Assembly (NCBI GenBank): GCA_041595355.1
Contig: JBFHKO010000027.1
Location: forward strand, 1-19,134
DNA from: JBFHKO01 sp041595355
Lineage (GTDB): Bacteria > Pseudomonadota > Gammaproteobacteria > Enterobacterales > Aeromonadaceae
Reading direction: 5' to 3'
DNA: 19,134 nucleotides
Program-made: the position numbers and the translations under genes
Notes under the pieces: generated by a model
What the model saw: the letters and a program-made list of their open reading frames with translations, nothing else
The model's database searches: none
What the model was told of the DNA's origin: nothing
Part shown: positions 6,530 to 13,738 of the stretch, in pieces
How positions within the stretch are numbered: the stretch's first letter is position 1
Layout of the letters: each line of letters opens with the position of its first letter

Positions 6530-8344
6530 ATGAGTTCAGATAGCAACCTGTCACGGCGTCAGTTCATGGGCGTTACCGCCGGCGTACTGGGAGCCGCGGC
6601 CTTCGCCTCCATGGCCTTTGGCGCCGAGCCGGTAGCCAACCGGCCCAAGATCAATGCCAGGCAGTTCGGGCAGGAGCAGCAGGAAACCGATGTGCTGGTC
6701 ATCGGCGCTGGCATGGCCGCCCTGTTCGCCGCCATCAAGGCCCATGATGCCGGCGCCAGGGTGACCATGGTGGCCAAGGGGCGCCTGGGCAGCTCGGGGC
6801 TGACGCCCTTTGCCAAGGGCATCTTCAGCTACGACAAGTCCAATGCCGCCATGAGCATCGACGAGTTCGTGGCCAGGGTGTCGGAGTCGGCCATCGGCAC
6901 CAACAATCCGGTCTTTACCCGCCAGCTGGCCGAGCACTCCTATGATCGGGTCCAGGAGCTGAAGTCCTGGGGCTTTTTCGACTCGCCCCTGTGCGCCAAC
7001 AGCTTTTTGCGCCCCATAGCGGAGCGCCAGATCCCGCTGCTTGAGCGGGTGATGATAACGCACCTGGTGAAGCAGCGCGGGCGTGTTGTGGGGGCCTCGG
7101 GATTCAGCCTGGATGAGAACAAAATCATCCATTTTTCCGCGAAAACCGTCATTTTGTGTACCGGCTCCGGTGGTTTCAAGCCGAGCGGCTTCCCGGTCTG
7201 CGATCTGACCCACGACGGCTCCATCATGGCCTATGACATCGGCGCCAAGATCACCGGCAAGGAGTGGAATGACGGCCATCCGGCCTCCGCGAAAAATTCC
7301 GGCTCCTGCTACGATAACTGGCACGGTCAGATTGAAGAGAAGCCGACCACCACGACGGTGAAGATCAATCACCATCTTGGCGTTGATCTCAACTATCGGG
7401 CCTACCGGCTGGGGGCGCCCGTCGCCATGGGGCCACCGCGGCCGGGCAGCCAGGCACAGTCGCACTCCTTGAGCGGGGGCCCCTATGTGCCGGAGGCATT
7501 CCGGAATACGGATGGACCGCCGCCGCCACAGCAGGAGCGGGGGCTGCTCTCCCTGTTCGGCTCGGGCGGACAGGATGGCCCGCCGCCCCCGCCGGGCGAG
7601 GAGCGGGGCGGCCTGCTGGGCCTGTTCTCGTCGGGCAAGCACAGCGGACCGCCGGGGATGGGGGGCGAGTCGGTGGGCGGCTCGACCGCGGGCATGGCCA
7701 TTCACAAGTCCGAGGGCATAGTGCCGGTGGACGAAACCGGATTGAGCACTGTGCCGGGGCTGTACGCCGCCGGCGATGCGCTCGGCTCCTACATGTCGGG
7801 CGGCATCTATACCCAGATAGGCAGCTCGCTGGCAGGATCGGCGGTGCAGGGGGCCATCGCCGGCGAAGCGGCGGCCCTGGCCAGCCGCAAGGTGAGCCGT
7901 ATTCCCATCGAGGCCGCGAGAAAAGCGCAGATAGAGGCGCAGATACTGGCACCGCTGAAAAGAAAAACCGGCTACAGTCCGGCCTGGGTGACCCAGGTGC
8001 TGCAGGCGGTCATGATCCCGAACTTCGTGCTCTACATCAAGAAAGAGCGCATGATGAACGGCGCCCTGGCCTACATCGAGGAGCTCAGGGACCATCATGT
8101 GCCCATGCTGCTGGCCGAGGACAGGCATCAGTTGCGCCTTGCGCACGAGACCCGCAACATGATAGTGACGGCGGAGATGAAGCTGAAGGCATCCCTGATG
8201 CGCAAGGAGAGCCGCTGCAGCCATTACCGACTCGACTATCCGCACATTGACGACCAGAACTGGCAGGCCTGGATCACTATCTACCAGGATGCCGAGGGTG
8301 AGATGCAGCTGGAAAAGCAGCCGTTTGGCAGCTGGCCGGCCTAG
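6530..8344 (+). CDS. Tat-exported FAD-dependent oxidoreductase (fumarate reductase/AprA superfamily) with proline-rich insert
   Basis: A 604-residue protein starting at ATG 6530, preceded by GGAGG. A Tat signal peptide (SRRQFM at residues 8-13, then a hydrophobic stretch to AFGAE) sends it folded to the periplasm. The FAD-binding fold begins at DVLVIGAGMAALFAA (54-68), with GRLGSSGLTPFAKGIFSYD (84-102), ILCTGSGG (208-215), and the closing LYAAGDA (411-417) with GSSLAGSAVQGAIAGE (431-446). The tail contains KESRCSHYRLDYPHIDDQNW (559-578), similar to the C-terminal region of AprA and succinate dehydrogenase flavoproteins. Residues about 300-385 are an unusual Pro/Gly-rich insert with a twofold repeat of the type DGPPPP-ERG-LL-LF. 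The substrate is unknown. Likely periplasmic partner of the membrane reductase and ferredoxin encoded just upstream. Confidence 0.9.
   Translation: MSSDSNLSRRQFMGVTAGVLGAAAFASMAFGAEPVANRPKINARQFGQEQQETDVLVIGAGMAALFAAIKAHDAGARVTMVAKGRLGSSGLTPFAKGIFSYDKSNAAMSIDEFVARVSESAIGTNNPVFTRQLAEHSYDRVQELKSWGFFDSPLCANSFLRPIAERQIPLLERVMITHLVKQRGRVVGASGFSLDENKIIHFSAKTVILCTGSGGFKPSGFPVCDLTHDGSIMAYDIGAKITGKEWNDGHPASAKNSGSCYDNWHGQIEEKPTTTTVKINHHLGVDLNYRAYRLGAPVAMGPPRPGSQAQSHSLSGGPYVPEAFRNTDGPPPPQQERGLLSLFGSGGQDGPPPPPGEERGGLLGLFSSGKHSGPPGMGGESVGGSTAGMAIHKSEGIVPVDETGLSTVPGLYAAGDALGSYMSGGIYTQIGSSLAGSAVQGAIAGEAAALASRKVSRIPIEAARKAQIEAQILAPLKRKTGYSPAWVTQVLQAVMIPNFVLYIKKERMMNGALAYIEELRDHHVPMLLAEDRHQLRLAHETRNMIVTAEMKLKASLMRKESRCSHYRLDYPHIDDQNWQAWITIYQDAEGEMQLEKQPFGSWPA
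7430..7685 (+). repeat. Proline/glycine-rich tandem repeat inside the flavoprotein gene
   Basis: The encoded insert (about residues 301-385) contains two imperfect copies: one built as DGPPPP-QQERG-LLSLFGSG (328-346) and one as DGPPPPP-GEERGG-LLGLFSSG (349-369), then HSGPPGMGG. The underlying DNA is rich in CCGCCGCC and GGGCGG runs. This is low-complexity sequence between the capping and FAD-binding parts of the enzyme. Confidence 0.75.
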
Positions 8345-8420
8345 AAGCGCGCGCATCGGCCCGCGGTTGGCCCGCCAGCAGATGGCCGGCTGAAGGAGAA
8401 CGGAAGGTGATACTGAGGCC

Positions 8421-9872
8421 ATGGTGCTGACACTGGCAAAGAAGCTGAACCTGGCCTTCCTCGGGCTGACACTGGTCATACTGCTCTCCACCCTGGGACT
8501 GGCGCGCTGGAGCTTCGAGAAGGGGTTTCTCGATTACGTCAACGCGCTCGAGCTGGCGCGCCTGCGAGCGCTGGCTACCAGCCTGGCATGGGAATACCGC
8601 CAGGCAGGGGACGCCTGGTCGACGCTGGACGAGCCGCGTTTTGTAGCGCTTTTGTGGCAGTATTCGCCGGACAACCCCGAAGAGCAGCTCAGAAGTGGCA
8701 TGTCGCCGCCGCCGGACAGCCCGTTCACGCCGCCGGCCGATCATTTTTCGGCTCCCCGCGATGAGGGGCCGGCGCGACTGGGCCCTCCCACCGCCCTGTA
8801 TGGTCTCGACGGCCGGCTCATTGCCGGCATCTTGCCATCGGTGGCGGATCTGGAGCCCATCCGGGTCACCGTCAGCGTGGATGGCCAACCGGTGGGCGAG
8901 CTCAGGAGCGCGCCCCGCCGGCGCTTCGACTCGCCCCAGGAGACGGCGTTTTCCCGCCAGCAGTGGCTGACCAGCGGTGTGATCGGGGTCATCGCCCTGC
9001 TGCTGGCGCTGCTGGTGTCATTGCTGCTGACCCGACTCCTGCTCGCGCCCATCCGGCGCGCCATCGCCGGCATATCGCGCCTGTCCGGCGGCGATTATGC
9101 GATTCGACTCAACGAACAGAGGAAGGATGAATTGGGCCAATTGATGGGCGATCTGGATCGGCTCGCACACACGCTGGAGGAGAACCGGAGCGCCCGCCAA
9201 CGCTGGCTGGCCGACATCTCCCACGAGCTGCGTACACCGGTGACTGTGCTCACCGGCGAGATTGAAGCCATCAAGGATGGCATACGCCCCCTGGACATGG
9301 AGCAGGTCCACTCGCTGGATCAGGAGGTGGCGCGTTTGCGCCGTCTGATCGACGATCTGTATCAACTCTCGGTATCGGATATCGGCGGCCTGCGCTATGC
9401 CTTTTCCCGGGTCGATATCGGGGCAACCCTGGCTGCCGCGGTGGCGGCAGTCCGGCTGCGGGCCGAGGAAAAGGGCATAGCGGTGAGCGTGAACGGCCTG
9501 TCTGAGTGCCTGATGAGTGGTGACGGCCAGCGCCTGGATCAGCTGCTTGTCAACCTGCTGGAAAACGCCCTGGCCTACACGGACGCTCCCGGGCGGATAG
9601 AGATCACGCTGGCCTGCACGGGTGACGGCATCATCCTGACCATAGAGGATACCCCGCCAGGCGTCGATGCGGCGGCGTGCGAGAGGCTGTTCGAGCCCCT
9701 CTATCGCCATGAGCTCTCCCGCAGCCGTCGCACCGCCGGCGTGGGCCTTGGCCTGGCGATCTGCCGCAATATCGTCGATGCGCATCAGGGACGCATCACG
9801 GCTTCCCCATCCGGGCTGGGCGGCCTGTGCATTCGGGTGGTCTTTCCATTATCCCCAGGTGAGACAGCATGA
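8421..9872 (+). CDS. Sensor histidine kinase, BaeS-like
   Basis: A 483-residue inner-membrane kinase. It has a first membrane helix (about 10-30), a periplasmic sensor (about 31-180), a second helix (about 183-210), HAMP (about 205-258), a HisKA H-box DISHELRTP with phospho-acceptor H268, N-box NLLENALAY (N382), a G1-like IEDTPPGV and G2 VGLGLAI (441-447). The H-box and following EIEAIKDGIRPL match BaeS-type envelope-stress kinases. The sensor contains a proline-rich patch (SPPPDSPFTPPADHF, 95-109, and later LGPP). ATG 8421 has no well-placed Shine-Dalgarno. It starts 76 nt after the flavoprotein gene and its stop overlaps the regulator start by 4 nt (ATGA). The G1 box is slightly atypical (DTPPG for DxGxG). 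The signal is unknown; context suggests an envelope redox, metal or toxic-compound cue. Confidence 0.93.
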   Translation: MVLTLAKKLNLAFLGLTLVILLSTLGLARWSFEKGFLDYVNALELARLRALATSLAWEYRQAGDAWSTLDEPRFVALLWQYSPDNPEEQLRSGMSPPPDSPFTPPADHFSAPRDEGPARLGPPTALYGLDGRLIAGILPSVADLEPIRVTVSVDGQPVGELRSAPRRRFDSPQETAFSRQQWLTSGVIGVIALLLALLVSLLLTRLLLAPIRRAIAGISRLSGGDYAIRLNEQRKDELGQLMGDLDRLAHTLEENRSARQRWLADISHELRTPVTVLTGEIEAIKDGIRPLDMEQVHSLDQEVARLRRLIDDLYQLSVSDIGGLRYAFSRVDIGATLAAAVAAVRLRAEEKGIAVSVNGLSECLMSGDGQRLDQLLVNLLENALAYTDAPGRIEITLACTGDGIILTIEDTPPGVDAAACERLFEPLYRHELSRSRRTAGVGLGLAICRNIVDAHQGRITASPSGLGGLCIRVVFPLSPGETA

Positions 9873-10555
9873 GCGAACAACACATCATCATTGTCGAAGA
9901 CGAAGATAAAATTGCCCAGATACTGGTCGATTATCTGGCCAGGGAGGGGTTCAAGGCCAGGGTGCTCAATGACGGCACCCACGCCGTCGAGACCATCCGG
10001 CAGAGTAATCCCGAATTCGTGATCCTCGATCTGATGCTGCCGGGAAAAGATGGCCTGACCATCTGCCGGGAGCTGAGGCAGTTTTCCGAGGTGCCCATCC
10101 TGATGCTGACCGCCAGGGTTGACGAGATCGATCGCCTGCTGGGGCTGGAGCTTGGGGCCGACGACTATGTCTGCAAGCCCTTCCTGCCGCGCGAGGTGGT
10201 GGCGCGGGTGCGCACCATCTTGCGGCGGGTGCAGCGCCAGCCGGTGCCGACGGGCGAAGACAAAATCCGGTATCGGGACATTCTCCTGTTGCCCGAGCGT
10301 TTTCAGTGCCGGGTCGGGGAGCAGGATATCGACCTCACGCCGGTGGAGTTTCGCCTGCTCCAGGCGCTGATATCCCAACCCGGGCGCGTCTACTCAAGGG
10401 AGGCGCTGATGAAGGTGAGCTATCAGGACGATCGGATTGTCAGTGACCGCACCATCGACAGCCACATCAAAAATGTACGCAAGAAGCTGGCTTGTGTTGC
10501 CGGCAACGAGGAGATTATCCACTCCATCTATGGCGTGGGGTACAAGATCGAGTGA
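9869..10555 (+). CDS. OmpR/PhoB-family response regulator, BaeR-like
   Basis: A 228-residue protein. The receiver domain (about 1-118) has acidic pocket E10/D11, phospho-acceptor D54 in VILDLMLPG, T81 and K103 (YVCKPF). The winged-helix DNA-binding domain (about 130-228) contains DLTPVEFRLLQAL, DRTIDSHIKNVRKKL and the terminal YGVGYKIE. The stretch EIDRLLGLELGADDYVCKPF and the block PREVVARVRTILRR are very close to E. coli BaeR, so this is a BaeSR-type pair. It is translationally coupled to the kinase through an ATGA overlap. It is expected to bind direct repeats; TCTCCAT-like motifs resembling the E. coli BaeR box occur before the reductase gene and in the gap before the small secreted protein. 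Confidence 0.95.
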   Translation: MSEQHIIIVEDEDKIAQILVDYLAREGFKARVLNDGTHAVETIRQSNPEFVILDLMLPGKDGLTICRELRQFSEVPILMLTARVDEIDRLLGLELGADDYVCKPFLPREVVARVRTILRRVQRQPVPTGEDKIRYRDILLLPERFQCRVGEQDIDLTPVEFRLLQALISQPGRVYSREALMKVSYQDDRIVSDRTIDSHIKNVRKKLACVAGNEEIIHSIYGVGYKIE

Positions 10556-10573
10556 CGGGCATCCGGCCGTCAG

Positions 10574-10591
10574 TCTCCATGAGTTTTCCAT
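10574..10591 (+). promoter_or_regulatory. Candidate response-regulator site (direct repeat)
   Basis: TCTCCAT (10574-10580) and TTTCCAT (10585-10591) are direct repeats offset by 11 bp, one helical turn, as expected for OmpR-family dimers. They resemble the core of the E. coli BaeR box (TTTTTCTCCAT...). They lie 74-91 bp before the small secreted protein start. A possible -10 GATACT is at 10624-10629. Confidence 0.4.
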
Positions 10592-10664
10592 ATTTCCTGC
10601 ATCCTTGCTCCTCACTGGCCGGCGATACTGCCTCCATCACAGCACAACGTTCAAGGAGTTTGGA

Positions 10665-10946
10665 ATGTCAGCCACACGCAGCAAGTCCACCCTGTTTAGC
10701 GCCCTGTTTTTTGCGGCCATGGCGTTCTCGTCAGCCTCGCACGCCGCGCCGGGCGCGGGTGGCAAGAAGGGGCCGCCGCCCGAAGCCATCGAGGCTTGTG
10801 CCGACCTGTCCGAAGGCGATGCCTGCAGCTTCACCGGTCCGCGTGACGATGAGCTGACCGGCACCTGCAAGAGCCTGCCGGGCGGTGAGGAAAAGCGGGT
10901 CTGTGCCCCCGAAGGCGCGCCTGATCAGGGTGGCCGTCCCGAGTGA
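10665..10946 (+). CDS. Small secreted four-cysteine protein (GPPPEA type)
   Basis: A 93-residue protein starting at ATG 10665 with Shine-Dalgarno AAGGAG (10653-10658). A Sec signal peptide (hydrophobic LFSALFFAAMAFSSASHA) is probably cleaved after residue 27. The mature protein of about 66 residues opens with APGAGGKKGPPPEAIEAC and contains four cysteines (EAC, DAC, GTC, RVC), enough for two disulfides in the periplasm, with glycine/proline-rich ends. It resembles small proteobacterial exported proteins with the pattern PPPEAxxAC-EGDxCxF-GTC, for which I know no function. It lies 109 nt after the response regulator, with possible regulator sites in the gap, so it may be a target gene. It is followed by a terminator at 11069. 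Cysteine number and a GPPP motif shared with the flavoprotein suggest a link, but that is inference. Confidence 0.85.
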   Translation: MSATRSKSTLFSALFFAAMAFSSASHAAPGAGGKKGPPPEAIEACADLSEGDACSFTGPRDDELTGTCKSLPGGEEKRVCAPEGAPDQGGRPE

Positions 10947-11068
10947 TGACGGCCGCGGTCAGCCGGTCCCGATTGGCGGGCACGATCGCTTCTTGACGCC
11001 TCGTTCTGTGGCGGTGGCCGTTCGCGGAGGATGGTCGATTACCCAAGGGTTTCATGTTGCACCTTTTA

Positions 11069-11092
11069 CCCGGCCTTTGCGCCGGGCTTTTT
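11069..11092 (+). terminator. Rho-independent terminator closing the redox/regulator cluster
   Basis: Stem CCCGGC (11069-11074) / GCCGGG (11081-11086), loop CTTTGC, then CTTTTT. It lies 123 nt after the small secreted protein stop and 67 nt before the helicase start. The stem sequence is the same as in the tRNA operon terminator. Confidence 0.8.
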
Positions 11093-11100
11093 GTGTTCGC

Positions 11101-11124
11101 GCTGCTCCCGCGCTCGGGGTAGAC
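11101..11124 (+). promoter_or_regulatory. Possible promoter for the DEAD-box helicase
   Basis: A TAGACT -10-like hexamer (11119-11124) lies 35 nt upstream of the helicase ATG, just after the terminator at 11069-11092. About 18 bp further upstream is only a weak -35 (TTCGCG). This would give a short leader with no Shine-Dalgarno. Confidence 0.3.
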
Positions 11125-11158
11125 TCTGCCTCCCCACTTTTAGCAGTGTGCCCTCCCC

Positions 11159-12391
11159 ATGACCTTTACCGAACTCGAGCTTCACCCTGCCTTGCTGGCG
11201 GCCTTGCCAACCGGCGTGCAGGCCCCGACCCGCATCCAGCAGCTGGCCATCCCTCCCGCACTGGCGGGGCAGGATCTGCTGGCACTGGCCCAGACCGGCA
11301 GCGGCAAGACACTGGCGTTTGGCCTGCCGCTGCTGCAGCGCATCCGGCCGGATGTGCCCGTCGTGCAGGGGCTGGTGCTGGTGCCGACCCGTGAGCTGGC
11401 GCTGCAGGTCGGCAGCGTGCTGGCGGCCATCGGGCAGGGACTTGGCGTTCGCGTCCTGACCCTCTGTGGCGGGGTGGCGCAGCCGTTACAGCTGGAGGGG
11501 CTGGCCTCCCGGCCCCAGCTGCTGGTGGCGACCCCGGGGCGTCTGCTCGAGCTGCTGCGTCAGGCGCAGCTGCGGCTGGACGAGCTGACGCTGCTGGTGC
11601 TGGACGAGGCCGACAGGCTGCTGGAAATGGGCTTCTGGCCCGATCTGCAGCGGTTGCTCGAGTTCGTGCCCGAGGCGCGCCAGACGCTGCTCTTTTCGGC
11701 TACCCTGCCTGGCGAGCTGGAGCAGCTGGCAGCCGGTTTGCTGAACCATGCGCAGCACATAGCGGCCCAGCCTGTCAACAGTCCGGTCAGCGGCATCGAG
11801 GAGCGGCTCTACCTGCTCAACAAGAGCAGCAAGGCCCAGGCCCTCATCGCTCTGCTAAAGCAGCACGACTGGCGCCAGGTATTGGTGTTTATCAGCGCGC
11901 GGGATGACGCCGACGCCCTGGCAAAACGGCTGGCCAAGGCCGGCGAGCGGGTGGCGGCCCTGCATGGCGACAAGGAGCAAATTGTTCGCGAGCAGGCGCT
12001 GGCGGATTTTCGGGCCGGGCGGGTGCGGGTGCTGGTGGCGACCGATCTGATGGCGCGCGGCATTCATGTCGAGGCGCTGCCGGTGGTAGTCAACCTGGAT
12101 CTGCCCGCCAGTGCCCCCGTCTATGTGCATCGCATCGGCCGTACCGCCCGCGCGGGCTGCAGCGGCCTGGCCATCTCGCTGGTCTGCCATGGCGAGGCGG
12201 CGATGCTGGCGGCGATCCGGGCCCTGACCGGGCGGGCGTTGCCGCTTGGCGCGCTGGACGGTTTCCCGCTGACCGACCAGCCCGCCGCCAGCGAGGCCAA
12301 GCGAGCGCCGCGCGACAAGCAGGCCAACCGCCGCTCGGCCGGCAAGCAGAGTATCCGGCAGTTCAAGAGCCGGGGCAAAGGGCCCGGCTGA
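11159..12391 (+). CDS. DEAD-box ATP-dependent RNA helicase
   Basis: A 410-residue two-RecA-domain helicase. Motifs in order: Q-motif region (PTRIQQLAIP), I AQTGSGKT (44-51), Ia PTREL (76-80), GG (104-105), Ib TPGR (125-128), II DEAD (149-152), III SAT (180-182), IV VLVFISAR, V ATDLMARGIHVE (294-305), VI HRIGRTARAG (324-333). A basic C-terminal tail (about 365-410, rich in K and R) probably binds RNA. It lacks the long extensions of RhlE/SrmB/CsdA, so it is a compact member; I do not assign a symbol. Likely role is RNA remodelling in ribosome assembly or decay. ATG 11159 is preceded by CCCTCCCC with no Shine-Dalgarno. Motif V has His where Asp is usual (RGIHVE for RGIDVE). It is a single-gene unit. 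Confidence 0.95.
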   Translation: MTFTELELHPALLAALPTGVQAPTRIQQLAIPPALAGQDLLALAQTGSGKTLAFGLPLLQRIRPDVPVVQGLVLVPTRELALQVGSVLAAIGQGLGVRVLTLCGGVAQPLQLEGLASRPQLLVATPGRLLELLRQAQLRLDELTLLVLDEADRLLEMGFWPDLQRLLEFVPEARQTLLFSATLPGELEQLAAGLLNHAQHIAAQPVNSPVSGIEERLYLLNKSSKAQALIALLKQHDWRQVLVFISARDDADALAKRLAKAGERVAALHGDKEQIVREQALADFRAGRVRVLVATDLMARGIHVEALPVVVNLDLPASAPVYVHRIGRTARAGCSGLAISLVCHGEAAMLAAIRALTGRALPLGALDGFPLTDQPAASEAKRAPRDKQANRRSAGKQSIRQFKSRGKGPG

Positions 12392-12763
12392 TGCCATCGC
12401 CCCGATGGGCAACCAGGAGTCCAGTACGGCGCATTGGGCCGGATGCAACATCGTCTGCCTGGAGCACGGTGGCGCCAGCCGGGGCGTTTTGATCGGCGCG
12501 CCGGAATGGCGGCAGGCTTGCCCGCGTGGAGGGGGCGAGGTGCAGGCCCGAGGTAGACAGGCCCTGATGGCAGAGACGGCCGCTGTGTTTCAGCCAGCCG
12601 CCAACATGACTTCCAGTGGGGTCATGATGGATCTTGATTTTTCAACGCCTGACGGAACGGGTAAGATAAGACGCGTTTTCCTCGCAGTCTGGATAATGCA
12701 ACTGCCAACCCATACGTCAGCCGAATAATTAACCAAGAGCCGTTCATCAGAAGGGATCCCAAC
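12392..12763 (+). other. Intergenic region before the TrpXYZ-type operon
   Basis: No gene is supported in these 372 nt; an open frame at 12405-12728 has no recognisable protein features. A short hairpin CCATCG (12394-12399) / CGATGG (12403-12408) follows the helicase stop without a T-run. A candidate promoter lies at 12639-12667. The last 13 nt contain Shine-Dalgarno AAGGGA (12751-12756). Confidence 0.5.
12639..12667 (+). promoter_or_regulatory. Candidate promoter for the TrpXYZ-type ABC operon
   Basis: TTTTCA (12639-12644) and TAAGAT (12662-12667) are separated by 17 bp, each matching four of six consensus bases. It would give a leader of about 90 nt before ATG 12764. Confidence 0.35.
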
Positions 12764-13723
12764 ATGAAGTTTTGCTCGTTTGTCAACGCCCTGCTCTTAT
12801 CCTCCGCCGTGGTGAGCGGCGGACTGCAGGCCAAACCGGTGTATGTTGCCACCACCGCCATTGTTGAGCATCCGGCACTGGATGCCGTTCGCGATGGTGT
12901 CAAGGCGGTGCTGGAAGAGCGCGGCTATAGCGGCGACAAACTGAAGTTCACCTATGAAAGTGCCCAGGGCCAGCCGGCCATTGCCGCCCAGATCGCGCGC
13001 AAGCTGGTGGGGGATGCGCCTGACGTGATCGTTGCCATCGCCACGCCGTCTGCCCAGGCAGCAGTGAGCGCGACCCAGGCGATCCCGGTGGTGTTCTCGG
13101 TGGTCACCGACCCGGTAGGCGCCAAGGTGGTGCCGAGCCTGACTCAGCCGGGGGGCAATGTTACCGGTCTGTCTGACATGGTCAACGTGGAACAGCATCT
13201 GGCGCTGATCAAGGAGTTCATGCCCGGTCTCAAGAGGCTTGGTATTCCCTACAATCCGGGCGAGGCCAATTCGGTCTCCATCGTCAATGCCATGAAGGCT
13301 GCCGCCGAGGCGCAGGGGATCACGGTGGTCGAGTCGCCGGCACCCAAGTCGTCCGATGTCATGATTGCCGCCAAGCAACTGGTGGGCAAGGCCGACGCCA
13401 TCTACTGCCCGACGGATAACACCATCATCAGTGCGTTCGAGTCGGTGGTGAAGGTCGGTATCGATGCCCGGATCCCCGTCTTCGCGGCGGATACCGGCTC
13501 CGTTGCCCGTGGCGCCGTGGCCGCCGTAGGCTATGACTACCTCGAGCTGGGTCGCCAGACGGGCGATATTGTGGTGCGCGTGCTGCAGGGCGAGGCGCCA
13601 GGCGCCATTGATGTGACAATGGCCAAAGGCACCGATCTGTTTGTAAACGCCAAGATGGCGACCCGCATGGGCGTCGAGATACCGGCTGCCGTGCGCGCCC
13701 GGGCCACCAAGATCATCGAATAA
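12764..13723 (+). CDS. ABC importer substrate-binding protein (TrpX-like, COG2984 type)
   Basis: A 319-residue periplasmic protein. The signal peptide covers about residues 1-23 (LLLSSAVVSGGLQA before KPVYVATTAIVEHPALD). The rest is a two-lobed binding-protein fold of the ABC substrate-binding family PF04392: IPVVFSVVTDPVGAKVV, GGNVTGLSDM, KRLGIPYNPGEANS and AIYCPTDNTI are characteristic. Members such as streptococcal TrpX bind aromatic amino acids; others have unknown ligands. Shine-Dalgarno AAGGGA is 7 nt before the ATG. The permease gene starts 15 nt after its stop and the ATPase gene overlaps the permease, so the three make one importer operon. The ligand is not determined by the sequence. 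Confidence 0.92.
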   Translation: MKFCSFVNALLLSSAVVSGGLQAKPVYVATTAIVEHPALDAVRDGVKAVLEERGYSGDKLKFTYESAQGQPAIAAQIARKLVGDAPDVIVAIATPSAQAAVSATQAIPVVFSVVTDPVGAKVVPSLTQPGGNVTGLSDMVNVEQHLALIKEFMPGLKRLGIPYNPGEANSVSIVNAMKAAAEAQGITVVESPAPKSSDVMIAAKQLVGKADAIYCPTDNTIISAFESVVKVGIDARIPVFAADTGSVARGAVAAVGYDYLELGRQTGDIVVRVLQGEAPGAIDVTMAKGTDLFVNAKMATRMGVEIPAAVRARATKIIE

Positions 13724-13738
13724 CAAGTTGCGCTGAAT

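Noticed and set aside
6551..8491. 646-residue open frame antisense to the flavoprotein gene
   Set aside because: Low-complexity composition rich in Arg, Ala, Gly and His, no motifs, entirely opposite a clear Tat flavoprotein.
12405..12728. 107-residue open frame between helicase and ABC operon
   Set aside because: No Shine-Dalgarno, no domain, signal or membrane segment; it overlaps the candidate promoter of the next operon.
12797..13726. 309-residue open frame antisense to the TrpX-like gene
   Set aside because: His/Gly/Arg-rich shadow with no motifs, opposite a clear binding protein.
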